Shown piece after piece: positions 55,908 to 63,975 of a stretch of 64,000 bases of DNA. Under the pieces are notes generated by a model. The model searched no databases. It had not been told where the DNA came from and saw only the letters and a list, made by a program, of their open reading frames with translations. Position 1 is the stretch's first letter. Every line of letters starts with the position of its first letter. The position numbers and the translations under genes were made by a program. Source of the stretch: Sarcina sp. DSM 11001 (GTDB taxonomy: Bacteria > Bacillota > Clostridia > Lachnospirales > Lachnospiraceae); the NCBI RefSeq assembly GCF_900101015.1, contig NZ_FNFZ01000015.1:1-64000 (forward strand), written 5' to 3'.

Positions 55908-56003
55908 CTATCTTTGCCGATGGCAAAAGACTAAAGTCTTTACGAGGCTGAACGCACCCAGCACAAGGCTGAGGATACCTACCAGTCCTTCAAGTGTCAA
56001 CAT
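55908..56003 (-). CDS. Small hydrophobic peptide, candidate type I toxin
   Basis: A 31-residue peptide starting MLTLEGLVGILSLVLG, with a single membrane-spanning segment and a basic tail ending CHRQR. A very strong AAAGGAGGG site stands seven bases upstream. On the minus strand a promoter (TATAAT at 56240-56235, weak -35 17 bases away) gives an unusually long leader of about 225 bases. The gene is followed by the GACCGCC/GGCGGTC hairpin. Size, composition, long leader and the convergent small RNA fit the TxpA/Fst/holin-like toxin class. No activity can be read from sequence. Confidence 0.65.
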   Translation of the reverse strand: MLTLEGLVGILSLVLGAFSLVKTLVFCHRQR

Positions 56004-56234
56004 AGCTCAGCCCTCCTTTCTAAGGATTCCTTTCCTCGGTTTTCCATTTTTCACGGTTTCCCGTTCGATTTGGTCTTCCGGATCCGGTTATCTGATCGGA
56101 GGGTCACAGGTCTTCGTTCCACTACGGTCGGCGCTGAACGGACGTCCCCTGGACGTCCAGCGCCCCTCCGTATTACCTTTTCAGGCCTTCGTGAGGGCTG
56201 ATAACCGCCTACCGTATATGGCAGCACGTAAACT

Positions 56235-56263
56235 ATTATAGCAGAAAAGAGCACCTTGTAGAA
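56235..56263 (-). promoter_or_regulatory. Promoter of the small toxin gene
   Basis: On the minus strand a consensus TATAAT (56240-56235) stands 17 bases from TTCTAC (56263-56258). The leader between it and the toxin start is GC-rich with inverted repeats (for example GGACGTCC around 56150), which could mask the ribosome site. Confidence 0.55.
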
Positions 56264-56471
56264 GATGAATTGTTTCGTCAAAATGTGATTAGCCAATTCG
56301 ACACGGAAGTGTCTGTATGTCAGATATAACGGTCGCATAACCGATGTATAGGAGATGAGAATTGCATTGGGCTTTAGATAAAATATAGAGATTTTGCAGT
56401 CAGGCAATCCCTGTTTTTTATGAGATATAAAAGCAGGGATAGAGATAAAGCCATTATCCAAGTAACACCAG

Positions 56472-56524
56472 TTGACTATATCGAGTATCGATGTTATATT
56501 GTGAATATAGTAATATCGACACAC
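56472..56524 (+). promoter_or_regulatory. Promoter with dyad operator for the DUF2812/PadR pair
   Basis: TTGACT (56472-56477), a 17-base spacer and TATATT (56495-56500). TATCGAT and ATATCGA arms, plus TATCGAG and ACACGATAT, flank the -10 box symmetrically. This is the kind of AT-rich dyad that PadR repressors bind. Confidence 0.6.
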
Positions 56525-56543
56525 GATATGTAGGAGGCTGATC

Positions 56544-58043
56544 GTGAAAAGAAAATGGGTTCCTGTATCCTTTAACTATCTTCAGTGTGACGAAATGGCG
56601 GACTGGCTGGGAAAGATGGCAGGAAGAGGATGGAACTTCCGCCGGTTTTGTTTTGGATTTTTATTTGATGCTTGTGAGCCGGAGGAGCAGGTGTATGATG
56701 TGCAGGTCTTTTTAAAGAACACGGAAAACGATCTGGCACCGACGGAAGATACGCTTGATTTTGCCTCTTATTGTGAGGCTGCAGGCTGGGAACTTGTCGA
56801 TTCCCGAGGGCGGTTTGTAGTGTTTCGGAGGATCCGGGAGGACGCCGTTCCGATTCTGACACCGCAGGAGCGTCTGGAAACATCATTTGGCGCTCAGAAG
56901 ATCTCAGCTGTAACAGGTTTCATTGTTTCCTTGCTGATCCTTCTGATCTCTTGGGGCTATATACTGCTGCTTGACTTTCGCCTCTCCCATTCTGCAGTGA
57001 ATGTCTTCAATCCCATCTTTTTCGCTGTTGGAGTAATGTACTTTTTACTCCTTTTGGAGCAGGCTTTTTATCTCTTGTATACATATATCTGGCATAAGCG
57101 TAAAAAACAGGAGATTGGGCAGACAGGTCAGCTGAACTGCAGGATTGGACGTATGGGAAAAATCTTGCATAGGATTCTTCTTTGTGCCTGGACAGCTCTG
57201 GTTATCTGGCTCGCGGTTTTCCTTATTTCGAACCTGGTGCAGAGACATCCATCAGGATGGCAGAGCATACACTTTGGCATTGCCTGGCTTCCCCTGTTTG
57301 CTATATATGGCGTGAAATTCTATAATCAGCTTGGGCGTCCAACTCGCGAAACGAGACAGCGCCGGATCATTCTGGCAGGTCTGTTCTGCTTTTTTGCAGT
57401 GTGGTTTTTTTCCATGATTCAAAGTGTCTATGGGAAAGAAGATGACAGCCTGCCAAAGCCCATTCAAGAGATTTCCCCGCCTATTGCAGTCACAGATCTT
57501 ATAGAAATCCGGGATGAGCGTGATACAGAGAGCTTTTCGACATTCTTCAGGCACAACGTCCTTGGAACTGTCATCCGTTATGAGATTGACTGCCCAACTC
57601 CGGGATTTGAGGAAGCATTACAGGCATGGGAAGAAGAAATGAATAGACCCGGCAGGACCTGGACAGATGAGGAACTTACAGAATGGGAGAATCATCCGCC
57701 TGTTGATGAAGACGGAGTATTTCTGGAATACGAGCTCTGCAAAACCCCCTACAGAGTCGTTGCTGATTTCGTCTGGAATAGACTTGTTTCCAGTGCGAAA
57801 AGGACTTCAGAAGCGGATGCTGAAGGAATCCGGGACGTGACAGTTGAATGGAATGCAGATCAGGCCATCTATCTTGAGGCAGGCAATGCAGAAGGGGGAT
57901 TGTATTTTGTTCGCTATATTCTTCCCGCACAGGAACATGAATCTGAAAAAACAGCAATCCTTGTGATTGGATTTAAACAAGGAATAACAGAGACGTTGAA
58001 CCAAACACAAATCGCAACATTCCGGGAGAAGCTGGGATTGTGA
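56544..58043 (+). CDS. DUF2812 domain membrane protein
   Basis: A 499-residue protein. Residues 1-125 are the DUF2812 domain (cytoplasmic, ADWLGKMAGRGWNFRR, AAGWELVDSRGRFVVFRR). About five transmembrane segments follow between 120 and 300 (VTGFIVSLLILLISWGYILL; VMYFLLLLEQAFYLLYT; ILLCAWTALVIWLAVFLI and others). The last 180 residues are a soluble acidic domain with two-strand repeats. DUF2812 proteins are usually encoded with a PadR regulator, as here. They are thought to act in membrane-stress sensing, but no biochemical role is established. The ribosome site is AGGAGG. Confidence 0.82.
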   Translation: MKRKWVPVSFNYLQCDEMADWLGKMAGRGWNFRRFCFGFLFDACEPEEQVYDVQVFLKNTENDLAPTEDTLDFASYCEAAGWELVDSRGRFVVFRRIREDAVPILTPQERLETSFGAQKISAVTGFIVSLLILLISWGYILLLDFRLSHSAVNVFNPIFFAVGVMYFLLLLEQAFYLLYTYIWHKRKKQEIGQTGQLNCRIGRMGKILHRILLCAWTALVIWLAVFLISNLVQRHPSGWQSIHFGIAWLPLFAIYGVKFYNQLGRPTRETRQRRIILAGLFCFFAVWFFSMIQSVYGKEDDSLPKPIQEISPPIAVTDLIEIRDERDTESFSTFFRHNVLGTVIRYEIDCPTPGFEEALQAWEEEMNRPGRTWTDEELTEWENHPPVDEDGVFLEYELCKTPYRVVADFVWNRLVSSAKRTSEADAEGIRDVTVEWNADQAIYLEAGNAEGGLYFVRYILPAQEHESEKTAILVIGFKQGITETLNQTQIATFREKLGL

Positions 58044-58075
58044 TCAGTCCTTTATGTTAAGAGAGGAGAAATTCT

Positions 58076-58387
58076 GTGGCTAGAGAACAGTTTCAGACTC
58101 TGTCGGAGCCAATGTATTATATTCTCCTTGCACTTGTACAGGAATGCTGTGGTGTGGACATCATGGCGTGCGTGAAGGAAATTTCACAGGGGCGGGTTAT
58201 TGTCGGCCCCGGAACTCTCTATGCCATGCTTCCTAAGTTTGAGGGGAGTGGGATAATCAGGAAGACACGTCAGGAGGGTCGGCAGAAATGGTATGTTATT
58301 ACAGAAAAAGGTCGGTGGATGTTGGAAGAGGAATATACGAGGCTATCCAGAATGATGGAGGATGGAAGGAATATTCTTCGAGGATAA
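58076..58387 (+). CDS. PadR-family transcriptional regulator
   Basis: A 103-residue winged-helix protein with a GTG start after GAGAGGAG. The PadR signature is seen in MYYILLALVQECCGVDIM, VGPGTLYAMLPKFEGSGII and KWYVITEKGRWMLEEEY. It lies 32 bases after the DUF2812 gene. In most genomes the PadR gene comes first, so the order is reversed here. It probably represses the promoter at 56472-56500. Confidence 0.92.
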   Translation: MAREQFQTLSEPMYYILLALVQECCGVDIMACVKEISQGRVIVGPGTLYAMLPKFEGSGIIRKTRQEGRQKWYVITEKGRWMLEEEYTRLSRMMEDGRNILRG

Positions 58388-59013
58388 GCATAAATAGCAG
58401 TGACGATGCATTTGGGATTTCCGTTCAGGCTGTTCTTTCGAACCTGGTTAATTGCGCGGAGAACCACAGGTCCTATGTAGTACAGTGAAAGTGTGCATGT
58501 CTACATTTCGTCTACAAAAAACTCGAAAAAGATCCGGACCAGACGGAATAGATGGAAAAACCATACCGGATAGAGGATGAAAAAGACCTTGCGGACACAA
58601 GATATAGATGGCAGTATAGAGCTGGAATGACCGTGAAGCACATAAGCCAGGCGAAGATAAAGAAAGCAGTCCGGCGGGAGCGTACTCTCGCAAAGACTGC
58701 TTTCATCTTTTTATTGTCTGTTTATTATGTTTGGGGGTGAGGCAGGCTGTACGGTGTGATGGTATGATTGTTTTTGACCATTTCCCGGAAATCATTTCTG
58801 TCTTGATACTTTTTTCTTAATTGCGTACTATTAAAGAAATAGAATACAGCACTTGCAGATATCTATCTTAGAATGGCGTAATGTACCCATAACCGTGGAT
58901 ACGGAATTTTGAACAGGTGAAGCACTTTGCACTCTCTAATGATTTCCTGCCACAATGCAGGATTATATGAACGCAATTCTGCTTTACGCGGGTCAGGAAG
59001 GAGGCGAGAACAT
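58388..59013. other. Intergenic region between PadR and the DUF3791-like gene
   Basis: No gene is supported. A 62-codon open frame at 58552-58740 has no ribosome site and overlaps a hairpin. The stretch holds the terminator-like hairpin at 58662-58710 and AT-rich DNA after 58740. It lies at the probable right side of the accessory region, but I see no direct repeat that would mark an end. Confidence 0.5.
58662..58710 (+). terminator. Probable intrinsic terminator
   Basis: GAAAGCAGTC (58662-58671) pairs with GACTGCTTTC (58695-58704), with an internal GGAG/CTC hairpin, followed by ATCTTTTTATTG. Confidence 0.75.
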
Positions 59014-59256
59014 ATGTCTGATAAAAGGCTGAACAATACCATCTTCCTCATGTTTCTTGCTACAGAAAAATATAAACGTGCGCATGTGCTGTCAAACAAG
59101 GATTTTCTTAAGCTGGACAAAGAGTTTGCAATTCTCAATTATATTTCGGAATGTCCGGATATGAAACGGATCCTTTTGAACAATCTGGAGCCCGGGAATC
59201 TTGGAATTCAGTATTACCTTGGCAGGCAGGAGATTGCTGATAATCCAGCTTATTGA
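59014..59256 (+). CDS. DUF3791-like small protein, C-terminus altered
   Basis: An 80-residue product from the ATG at 59014, after AAGGAGGCG. The first 50 residues (NTIFLMFLATEKYKRAH, then FAILNYISECPDM) fit the DUF3791 family, small proteins often paired with DUF3990 or toxin-like genes. After ECPDM the sequence changes to KRILLNNLEPGNLGIQYYLG. This is not the family ending and may come from a deletion that fused two frames. Its stop overlaps nothing important. The MNT-type gene follows after 32 bases. Confidence 0.55.
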   Translation: MSDKRLNNTIFLMFLATEKYKRAHVLSNKDFLKLDKEFAILNYISECPDMKRILLNNLEPGNLGIQYYLGRQEIADNPAY

Positions 59257-59288
59257 AAAGTAATCGACATATGATCGGGAGTCAGACT

Positions 59289-59621
59289 ATGAGCTTAAGC
59301 ACAAAATACCCGGCTCGGGCAGACTATCTTTTTAACTCAGGCATCAAACCTGTCGTGCTGGAACAGATTCGTGACCACGCAATAAAGTATGGGATTCAAA
59401 AAGTGATTCTTTTCGGATCCCGGGCAAGAGGAATCTTTCACAGGGACAGTGACATTGATCTGGCTGTCTCCGGTGGAAACGCAGATCTTTTCCGGCTTGC
59501 GGTGGAAGAGGAGACAGACACACTCCTGACTTATGATGTAGTGGATCTTGATCATACCGCCAGCGCAGAACTCTTGGATATGATCCGGAAAGAGGGTGTG
59601 GTTCTCTATGAAGAAGTTTGA
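59289..59621 (+). CDS. mntA: MNT-type nucleotidyltransferase (antitoxin of an MNT/HEPN pair)
   Basis: A 110-residue minimal nucleotidyltransferase with the core motif LFGSRARGIFHRDSDIDLAV (Gly-Ser with the paired aspartates). I chose ATG 59289 (MSLSTKYPARAD), preceded by GGGAG. Longer frames from 59253 lack such a site. In characterised systems the MNT protein modifies the HEPN toxin by adding AMP to its active-site region and so neutralises it. It overlaps the HEPN gene by 14 bases. Confidence 0.85.
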   Translation: MSLSTKYPARADYLFNSGIKPVVLEQIRDHAIKYGIQKVILFGSRARGIFHRDSDIDLAVSGGNADLFRLAVEEETDTLLTYDVVDLDHTASAELLDMIRKEGVVLYEEV

Positions 59622-60015
59622 CAATTATAAAAGAAATCTTGCCGTGCTCAGCCAGGCCGGGGAACAGGATCTGAGCAATGAGTTTATCATTGGAGGCATT
59701 ATTGATAAATTTTCTCTGCAGTTTGAGCTTGGATGGAAAGTGCTGAAAGAACTGCTGCGTTATGAGGGCGCAGCTGTGGCAGCTACAGGTTCTCCTCGGG
59801 AAATCCTGAAAGCTGCTTACAGGTTTTACCCTTGTATGGATGAAAATATCTGGCTGGGTATGCTGGCACAGAGAAATAATATGGCGCATATGTATGACGG
59901 CACGGCAGCGGCTGAGCTTGCAGACAGGGTAATCAACGAGTTTATTCCTGCTTTCCAGGAACTTGAGAAGAGCATCGAAGAGAAGTACCGGGATGTTCTT
60001 AAAGAACTGGTCTAA
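59608..60015 (+). CDS. hepT: HEPN-domain protein (toxin of an MNT/HEPN pair)
   Basis: A 135-residue all-helical protein of the nucleotidyltransferase substrate-binding (HI0074/HepT) family. The RNase motif R-x(4-6)-H is present as QRNNMAHMY near residue 93. The start ATG 59608 lies inside the MNT gene, so translation is coupled. Predicted to cut RNA when not neutralised by MNT. Confidence 0.85.
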   Translation: MKKFDNYKRNLAVLSQAGEQDLSNEFIIGGIIDKFSLQFELGWKVLKELLRYEGAAVAATGSPREILKAAYRFYPCMDENIWLGMLAQRNNMAHMYDGTAAAELADRVINEFIPAFQELEKSIEEKYRDVLKELV

Positions 60016-60193
60016 TGAAAACCTGATAACAATTTAATCGCACTGGTTCGGATAACCCAAAGAAGCCGGAAAAACTCCTGACAACAGGCGGCCGATTAAA
60101 AAGGGCAGTCAGCAGAGGTCTTCTTGAGAGGACTTTTGCTGTTTTCATCATTCTTGTTAAATGGCACAAAAAAACTATTCCGAATAATGTATA

Positions 60194-60296
60194 ATTGTAT
60201 ACAATAACGTTTGACTTTCCATGTAAACCGTGTATAATAACAGACATAAAAGCAAAGGCGCTGAGGGATCAATTTCCTGCAGCGCCTTTGCTTTTT
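60194..60296 (+). promoter_or_regulatory. Attenuator leader of amt (shared GCAAAGGCG motif) with GTATAC operator
   Basis: The perfect 12-base palindrome ATTGTATACAAT (60194-60205) lies six bases upstream of TTGACT (60211-60216). A 16-base spacer and TATAAT (60233-60238) follow. The transcript begins next to the terminator, with 5' arm AAAAGCAAAGGCGCTG (60248-60263), 3' arm CAGCGCCTTTGCTTTT (60280-60295) and a T-run. The 5' arm can alternatively close AGC-AAAGGC-GCT. Confidence 0.87.
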
Positions 60297-60456
60297 ATAA
60301 CACGGCAAGTGTACTATAATTTCCGCCTTGAGAGCGGACACGGACACAGGCCGGTCGGGGGAAAGAGGGCGGCATGGCCGCCACAACCCGGTTAAGACAA
60401 GAATCGATCCGCGGCAGAATGCCGGCTTGCCCGGATCGGGATTCTTCGGACAAAGG

Positions 60457-60492
60457 AGTCCGGACTCGAAATGAGTCCGGACTGTTTTGTTT
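60457..60492 (+). terminator. Second terminator-like hairpin in the amt leader
   Basis: AGTCCGGACTC and GAGTCCGGACT form a perfect 11-bp stem with GAAAT loop, followed by GTTTTGTTTT. It lies 150 bases before amt, so amt expression must pass two attenuators or start downstream of it. The remaining 60016-60639 shows no gene. Confidence 0.8.
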
Positions 60493-60639
60493 TCAGGGGG
60501 GATTTTCCCGGATTTCTGTACCTGCCCTCGAAAGGGAGTATGGGGAGTATGCAGAAACGACAGTTAATTTCTTTGGTGTAAACGAGTTCGTAAAGAAATC
60601 GTATCAGCGACAAAAATGCGAGCGGAAAGTGAGAGAAAA

Positions 60640-62415
60640 ATGAACTTCAATGTATCTACGGTCACATGGGTGCTGATCGCTACAGCACTGATCTATTTCA
60701 TGCAGGCCGGTTTTGCCCTCTGCGAAGCCGGGCTGACGAGAGCAAAAAACACAGGCAATATCCTGATGAAGAACATGATGGATTTTTGTATCGGGACGCC
60801 CTGTTTCTGGCTGGTGGGTTTCGGTCTGATGTTCGGCAGCACAGCCCCTTTCATCGGCAGACTGGATCCCATGATCCGCGGACTCTACGGGGCGGAAAAT
60901 ACAGTTGTACCGCAGGCCATGCCTCTCTGGTGTTTCGTCATCTTCCAGACGGTGTTCTGCGCGACAGCCGCGACGATCGTGTCCGGCTCTATGGCGGAGC
61001 GCACTAATTTTAAGGCATACTGCCTGTATTCCGCGGCGATCTCTCTTCTAATCTACCCCATCGGGGGACACTGGGCATGGGGCGGCGGCTGGCTGTCCGG
61101 TCTGGGATTCCACGATTTCGCAGGCAGCGCAGTCGTACACAACGTTGGCGGCGTGATCGCATGTCTGGGGGCCTGGATGCTGGGACCCCGTATCGGCAAA
61201 TATGACCGCGATGGCAAGGCCCGTGCCATTCCCGGCCATAACATGATGGCAGTCGCCCTGGGTGTCTTCATCCTGTGGTTCTGCTGGTTCGGGTTCAACG
61301 GCGGTTCGACAGCCTCTATGGCGGACGGCGCGGATGCCTTCCACGCCTCCCTGGCCTTTATGAACACCAACCTCGCGGCGGCGGTCGCCACCGTCGTGGC
61401 CATGCTCTTCACCTGGCTGCGCTATGGAAAGCCGGATGTCTCCATGACACTCAATGCCGCGCTGGCCGGTCTGGTCGCCATCACGGCAGGCTGTGACTGC
61501 GTGACCCCCTTCGGAGCTTTTGTCATCGGCTTTGCTGCAGGATTCCTGGTTGTTTTCTCTGTTGAGTTTTTTGACAATATCGCAAAGATCGATGATCCGG
61601 TCGGCGCGGTCTCCGTCCATATGGTGAACGGAATCTGGGGCACACTGGCTGTCGGCCTCTTCTCCACTGGGGAAGATGATGTGATGAAAGGCCTGTTTTA
61701 CGGCGGCGGCGCCAGGCTTTTGGGTGTCCAGGCGGTTGGAATCGCGGCCATCGACGTATATGTCCTTGTCGTCATGTTTATCGTATTTAAGCTGATCGAT
61801 CACTTTGTCGGTCTGCGCGTACCTGCTGCAGTTGAGATCGACGGCCTGGACCAGCATGAGCACGGCCTCACCAGCGCTTATTCCGGCTTTGCGATCAGCG
61901 ACGTCACCAACATGCTGATGGATGTCAATGAAAATACGGATTTGGGCGAGGAAGACTATGAAAAGGCGACCCCGGAACAGATCCGGGCAGCTGTCAAAGT
62001 CCAGGGAGATGCTGCAAATAGTGCAGCGCCCGGTGTGGCGGCCGACATGCTCCCGGATACAGGCATGTACCGTCTCTCCATCATCTGCAGGCTTAACAAA
62101 TTTGACGAACTTAAGCGGGGACTCAATGAGATCGGCGTGACCGGCATGACTATGACCCAGGTCATGGGCTGCGGCATTCAGAAAGGCTCCACGGAACGAT
62201 ACAGGGGTGCCGTGGTCGATTCCACGCTGCTCCCCAAGGTAAAGGTGGAAGTTGTCGTTGCGAAGATCTCTGTAGACAAAGTCATCGAAGCGGCACGCCG
62301 CGTCCTGTACACCGGCCATATCGGGGACGGCAAGATCTTTGTCTACAACGTGCTGCACGTCGTCAAGGTCCGCACCGGAGAAGAAGATTTCGCCGCTCTG
62401 CAGGATGTAGAGTGA
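60640..62415 (+). CDS. amt: Ammonium transporter fused to a PII (GlnK-like) domain
   Basis: I chose ATG 60640 (MNFNVSTVTWVLIATAL). An in-frame ATG at 60616 adds only charged residues. Residues 1-400 are an Amt/Mep channel with about 11 membrane helices: MQAGFALCEAGLTRAKNT, VSGSMAERTNFKAY, IGGHWAWGGGWLSGLGFHDFAGSAVVH, WFGFNGGS and the paired-His region HMVNGIWGTLAVGLF. Residues about 475-580 are a PII domain: YRLSIICRLNKFDELKRGL, GCGIQKGSTERYRGA, LPKVKVEVVV and GHIGDGKIFVYNV. The T-loop lacks the uridylylated Tyr51 (YRGAVV instead of YRGAEY). The PII domain probably plugs the channel according to 2-oxoglutarate and nucleotide levels. Confidence 0.93.
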   Translation: MNFNVSTVTWVLIATALIYFMQAGFALCEAGLTRAKNTGNILMKNMMDFCIGTPCFWLVGFGLMFGSTAPFIGRLDPMIRGLYGAENTVVPQAMPLWCFVIFQTVFCATAATIVSGSMAERTNFKAYCLYSAAISLLIYPIGGHWAWGGGWLSGLGFHDFAGSAVVHNVGGVIACLGAWMLGPRIGKYDRDGKARAIPGHNMMAVALGVFILWFCWFGFNGGSTASMADGADAFHASLAFMNTNLAAAVATVVAMLFTWLRYGKPDVSMTLNAALAGLVAITAGCDCVTPFGAFVIGFAAGFLVVFSVEFFDNIAKIDDPVGAVSVHMVNGIWGTLAVGLFSTGEDDVMKGLFYGGGARLLGVQAVGIAAIDVYVLVVMFIVFKLIDHFVGLRVPAAVEIDGLDQHEHGLTSAYSGFAISDVTNMLMDVNENTDLGEEDYEKATPEQIRAAVKVQGDAANSAAPGVAADMLPDTGMYRLSIICRLNKFDELKRGLNEIGVTGMTMTQVMGCGIQKGSTERYRGAVVDSTLLPKVKVEVVVAKISVDKVIEAARRVLYTGHIGDGKIFVYNVLHVVKVRTGEEDFAALQDVE

Positions 62416-62538
62416 ACAGAAAACCCGTATAAAGCCCGGCCCGGAACAAAGCTGTCATCCTGCATTTACATATTTATGGAACATTTGCCGAAAGTCCCTG
62501 AAACGATTGTAAAAATCCCTGTTCAGCGTTAAGATTTT

Positions 62539-62576
62539 TGTACACGCCCTATCGAGGGCGTGTACAGTTTTTTTTC
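62539..62576 (+). terminator. Intrinsic terminator after amt
   Basis: TGTACACGCCC and GGGCGTGTACA pair perfectly around TATCGA, followed by GTTTTTTTT. Confidence 0.92.
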
Positions 62577-62642
62577 AAACCCTGTAGATAATTGCGAGGA
62601 ATCTACCTGATTATAACGCATTAAGTGTGGGAGGAAGAGCAC

Positions 62643-63806
62643 ATGATCCTGCAGAGCAGAAGGGTGTGGGTATTGAATGACTGGCTGGAGGCCCAGGTCG
62701 AAGTCTCCGCGGAATCCGGGAGGATCGAGGGAATCTGCCCCTATGGGACCTGTGTGCCTGACATGGATTTCGGTGATCTGCGTCTGGTTCCCGGCTTTAT
62801 TGATGTGCACACTCACGGTGCGTATGGTTTTGATACGAACGACGCGGAGGAGCAGGGCCTGAAGGATTGGCTGGAAAAGGTCGTCGGAGAAGGGGTGACC
62901 GGGATCCTCCCCACGACTATCACACAGTCCGAAGAGGTATTGACCGGAGCCCTCCGGAATGTCGCAGAGGTCGCCCGCCAGCAGCGCAGGGATCCGGAGA
63001 GTGTGCCGGGAGCACAGATCCTGGGCATCCATTTCGAAGGTCCCTATCTGGACCAGACCTATAAGGGCGCTCAGCCGGAGCAGTTCTGCGTGACCCCGGA
63101 TGTGGACCAGTTCAAACGCTATCTGGCGGCCTCGGACAGCCTGATCCGGATCGTGACCCTGGCCTGCGAGCACGACGAGGACTATCACCTTACCCGGTTC
63201 CTGAGGGAGCACGGGATCGTGCCCTCGCTCGGCCATTCCTCCGCGACCTACGCCCAGGCAGCCATGGCCTTTGCCAATGGCGCCCGCAGCGTGACGCACG
63301 TGTACAATGGCATGGCACCCTATCATCACCGGGAACCCGGGCTCCCCGGCGCCGCCTTCTGCTTCCGCAATGTGTTCGGGGAGATCATCTGTGACGGACT
63401 CCACTCCACCTGGGGAGCGCTCCGCACCTATTTTACCAATAAGGGGCCGGACTACGGGGTCATGGTCACCGATTCCCTCCGGGTCAAGGGGCTGCCCGCC
63501 GGAACCCGCGTCCTGTTCGGCGGAAATCCGATTGAACTCTATGAGGACGGAAGTGCCCATCTCGTGGGCTCCGGAAACCTGGCTGGCTCCACCCTGAGGA
63601 TGAATGAAGGTCTCCGCAATCTGGTGGAAAAAGCCTGCCTGCCCTGGCAGACCGCCATCAACGCCTGTACGCTCAACCCCGCGCGCCTGATCGGGCTCGA
63701 GTCCTCCAAAGGATCTCTTCAGACAGGGAAGGATGCCGATCTTACTGTTTTGCGGGACGACTACTCTGTCGAGGCGGTCTTCGTCGGCGGGAAACGGCGG
63801 TTTTGA
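62643..63806 (+). CDS. nagA: N-acetylglucosamine-6-phosphate deacetylase
   Basis: Removes acetate from GlcNAc-6-phosphate in amino-sugar catabolism and cell-wall recycling. I chose ATG 62643 (MILQSRRVWVLND), preceded by GGGAGGAAG. The 387-residue amidohydrolase shows the metal site HTHGAYGFDTND, the glutamate ligand in GIHFEGPYL, histidines in PSLGHSSATYAQA and THVYNGMAPYHHREPG, ICDGLHS, and the catalytic Asp in MVTDSLRVKGLPAG. The glucosamine-6-phosphate deaminase partner (nagB) is not in the window. Deamination of this pathway's product releases ammonia, which fits its place after amt, although a terminator separates them. Confidence 0.95.
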   Translation: MILQSRRVWVLNDWLEAQVEVSAESGRIEGICPYGTCVPDMDFGDLRLVPGFIDVHTHGAYGFDTNDAEEQGLKDWLEKVVGEGVTGILPTTITQSEEVLTGALRNVAEVARQQRRDPESVPGAQILGIHFEGPYLDQTYKGAQPEQFCVTPDVDQFKRYLAASDSLIRIVTLACEHDEDYHLTRFLREHGIVPSLGHSSATYAQAAMAFANGARSVTHVYNGMAPYHHREPGLPGAAFCFRNVFGEIICDGLHSTWGALRTYFTNKGPDYGVMVTDSLRVKGLPAGTRVLFGGNPIELYEDGSAHLVGSGNLAGSTLRMNEGLRNLVEKACLPWQTAINACTLNPARLIGLESSKGSLQTGKDADLTVLRDDYSVEAVFVGGKRRF

Positions 63807-63920
63807 AAAAAGATACTGAAGAAAAGCAAAGGCACCCCGAAATGTCTACCGGTGAAACAAATAATCAACTTGCTGTTTGCCTGGTTCATGACATGGCAGG
63901 TGAAAACAGGGTTGTTGAAA

Positions 63921-63975
63921 ATCGTATAATCGTATACAAATATACTATTGACATGCTTCTCAGGACGTGTATAAT
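63921..63975 (+). promoter_or_regulatory. Promoter with GTATAC box for a gene beyond the window
   Basis: The box AATCGTATACAAA (63928-63940), preceded by a second ATCGTATA half, lies eight bases upstream of TTGACA (63948-63953). A 16-base spacer and TATAAT (63970-63975) follow. The arrangement copies the amt promoter, so the next gene is probably co-regulated with amt. Its product is outside the window. Confidence 0.75.

Noticed and set aside
58552-58740. Small 62-codon gene after PadR
   Set aside because: No ribosome site, and its second half is the arm of a terminator hairpin.
48380-60100. Direct repeat marking attL/attR of the mobilisable element
   Set aside because: I scanned for copies of the guaA 3' end and found none of convincing length.
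60016-60260. Classical two-hairpin ANTAR target upstream of amt
   Set aside because: Only the hexaloop hairpin overlapping the terminator is seen. There is no room for a first hairpin between the start site and it. The ANTAR link is kept only as a hypothesis.
63806-63840. Sixth copy of the GCAAAGGC leader motif just after nagA
   Set aside because: AAAAGCAAAGGCACC occurs, but there is no pairing partner, T-run or promoter in front of it.
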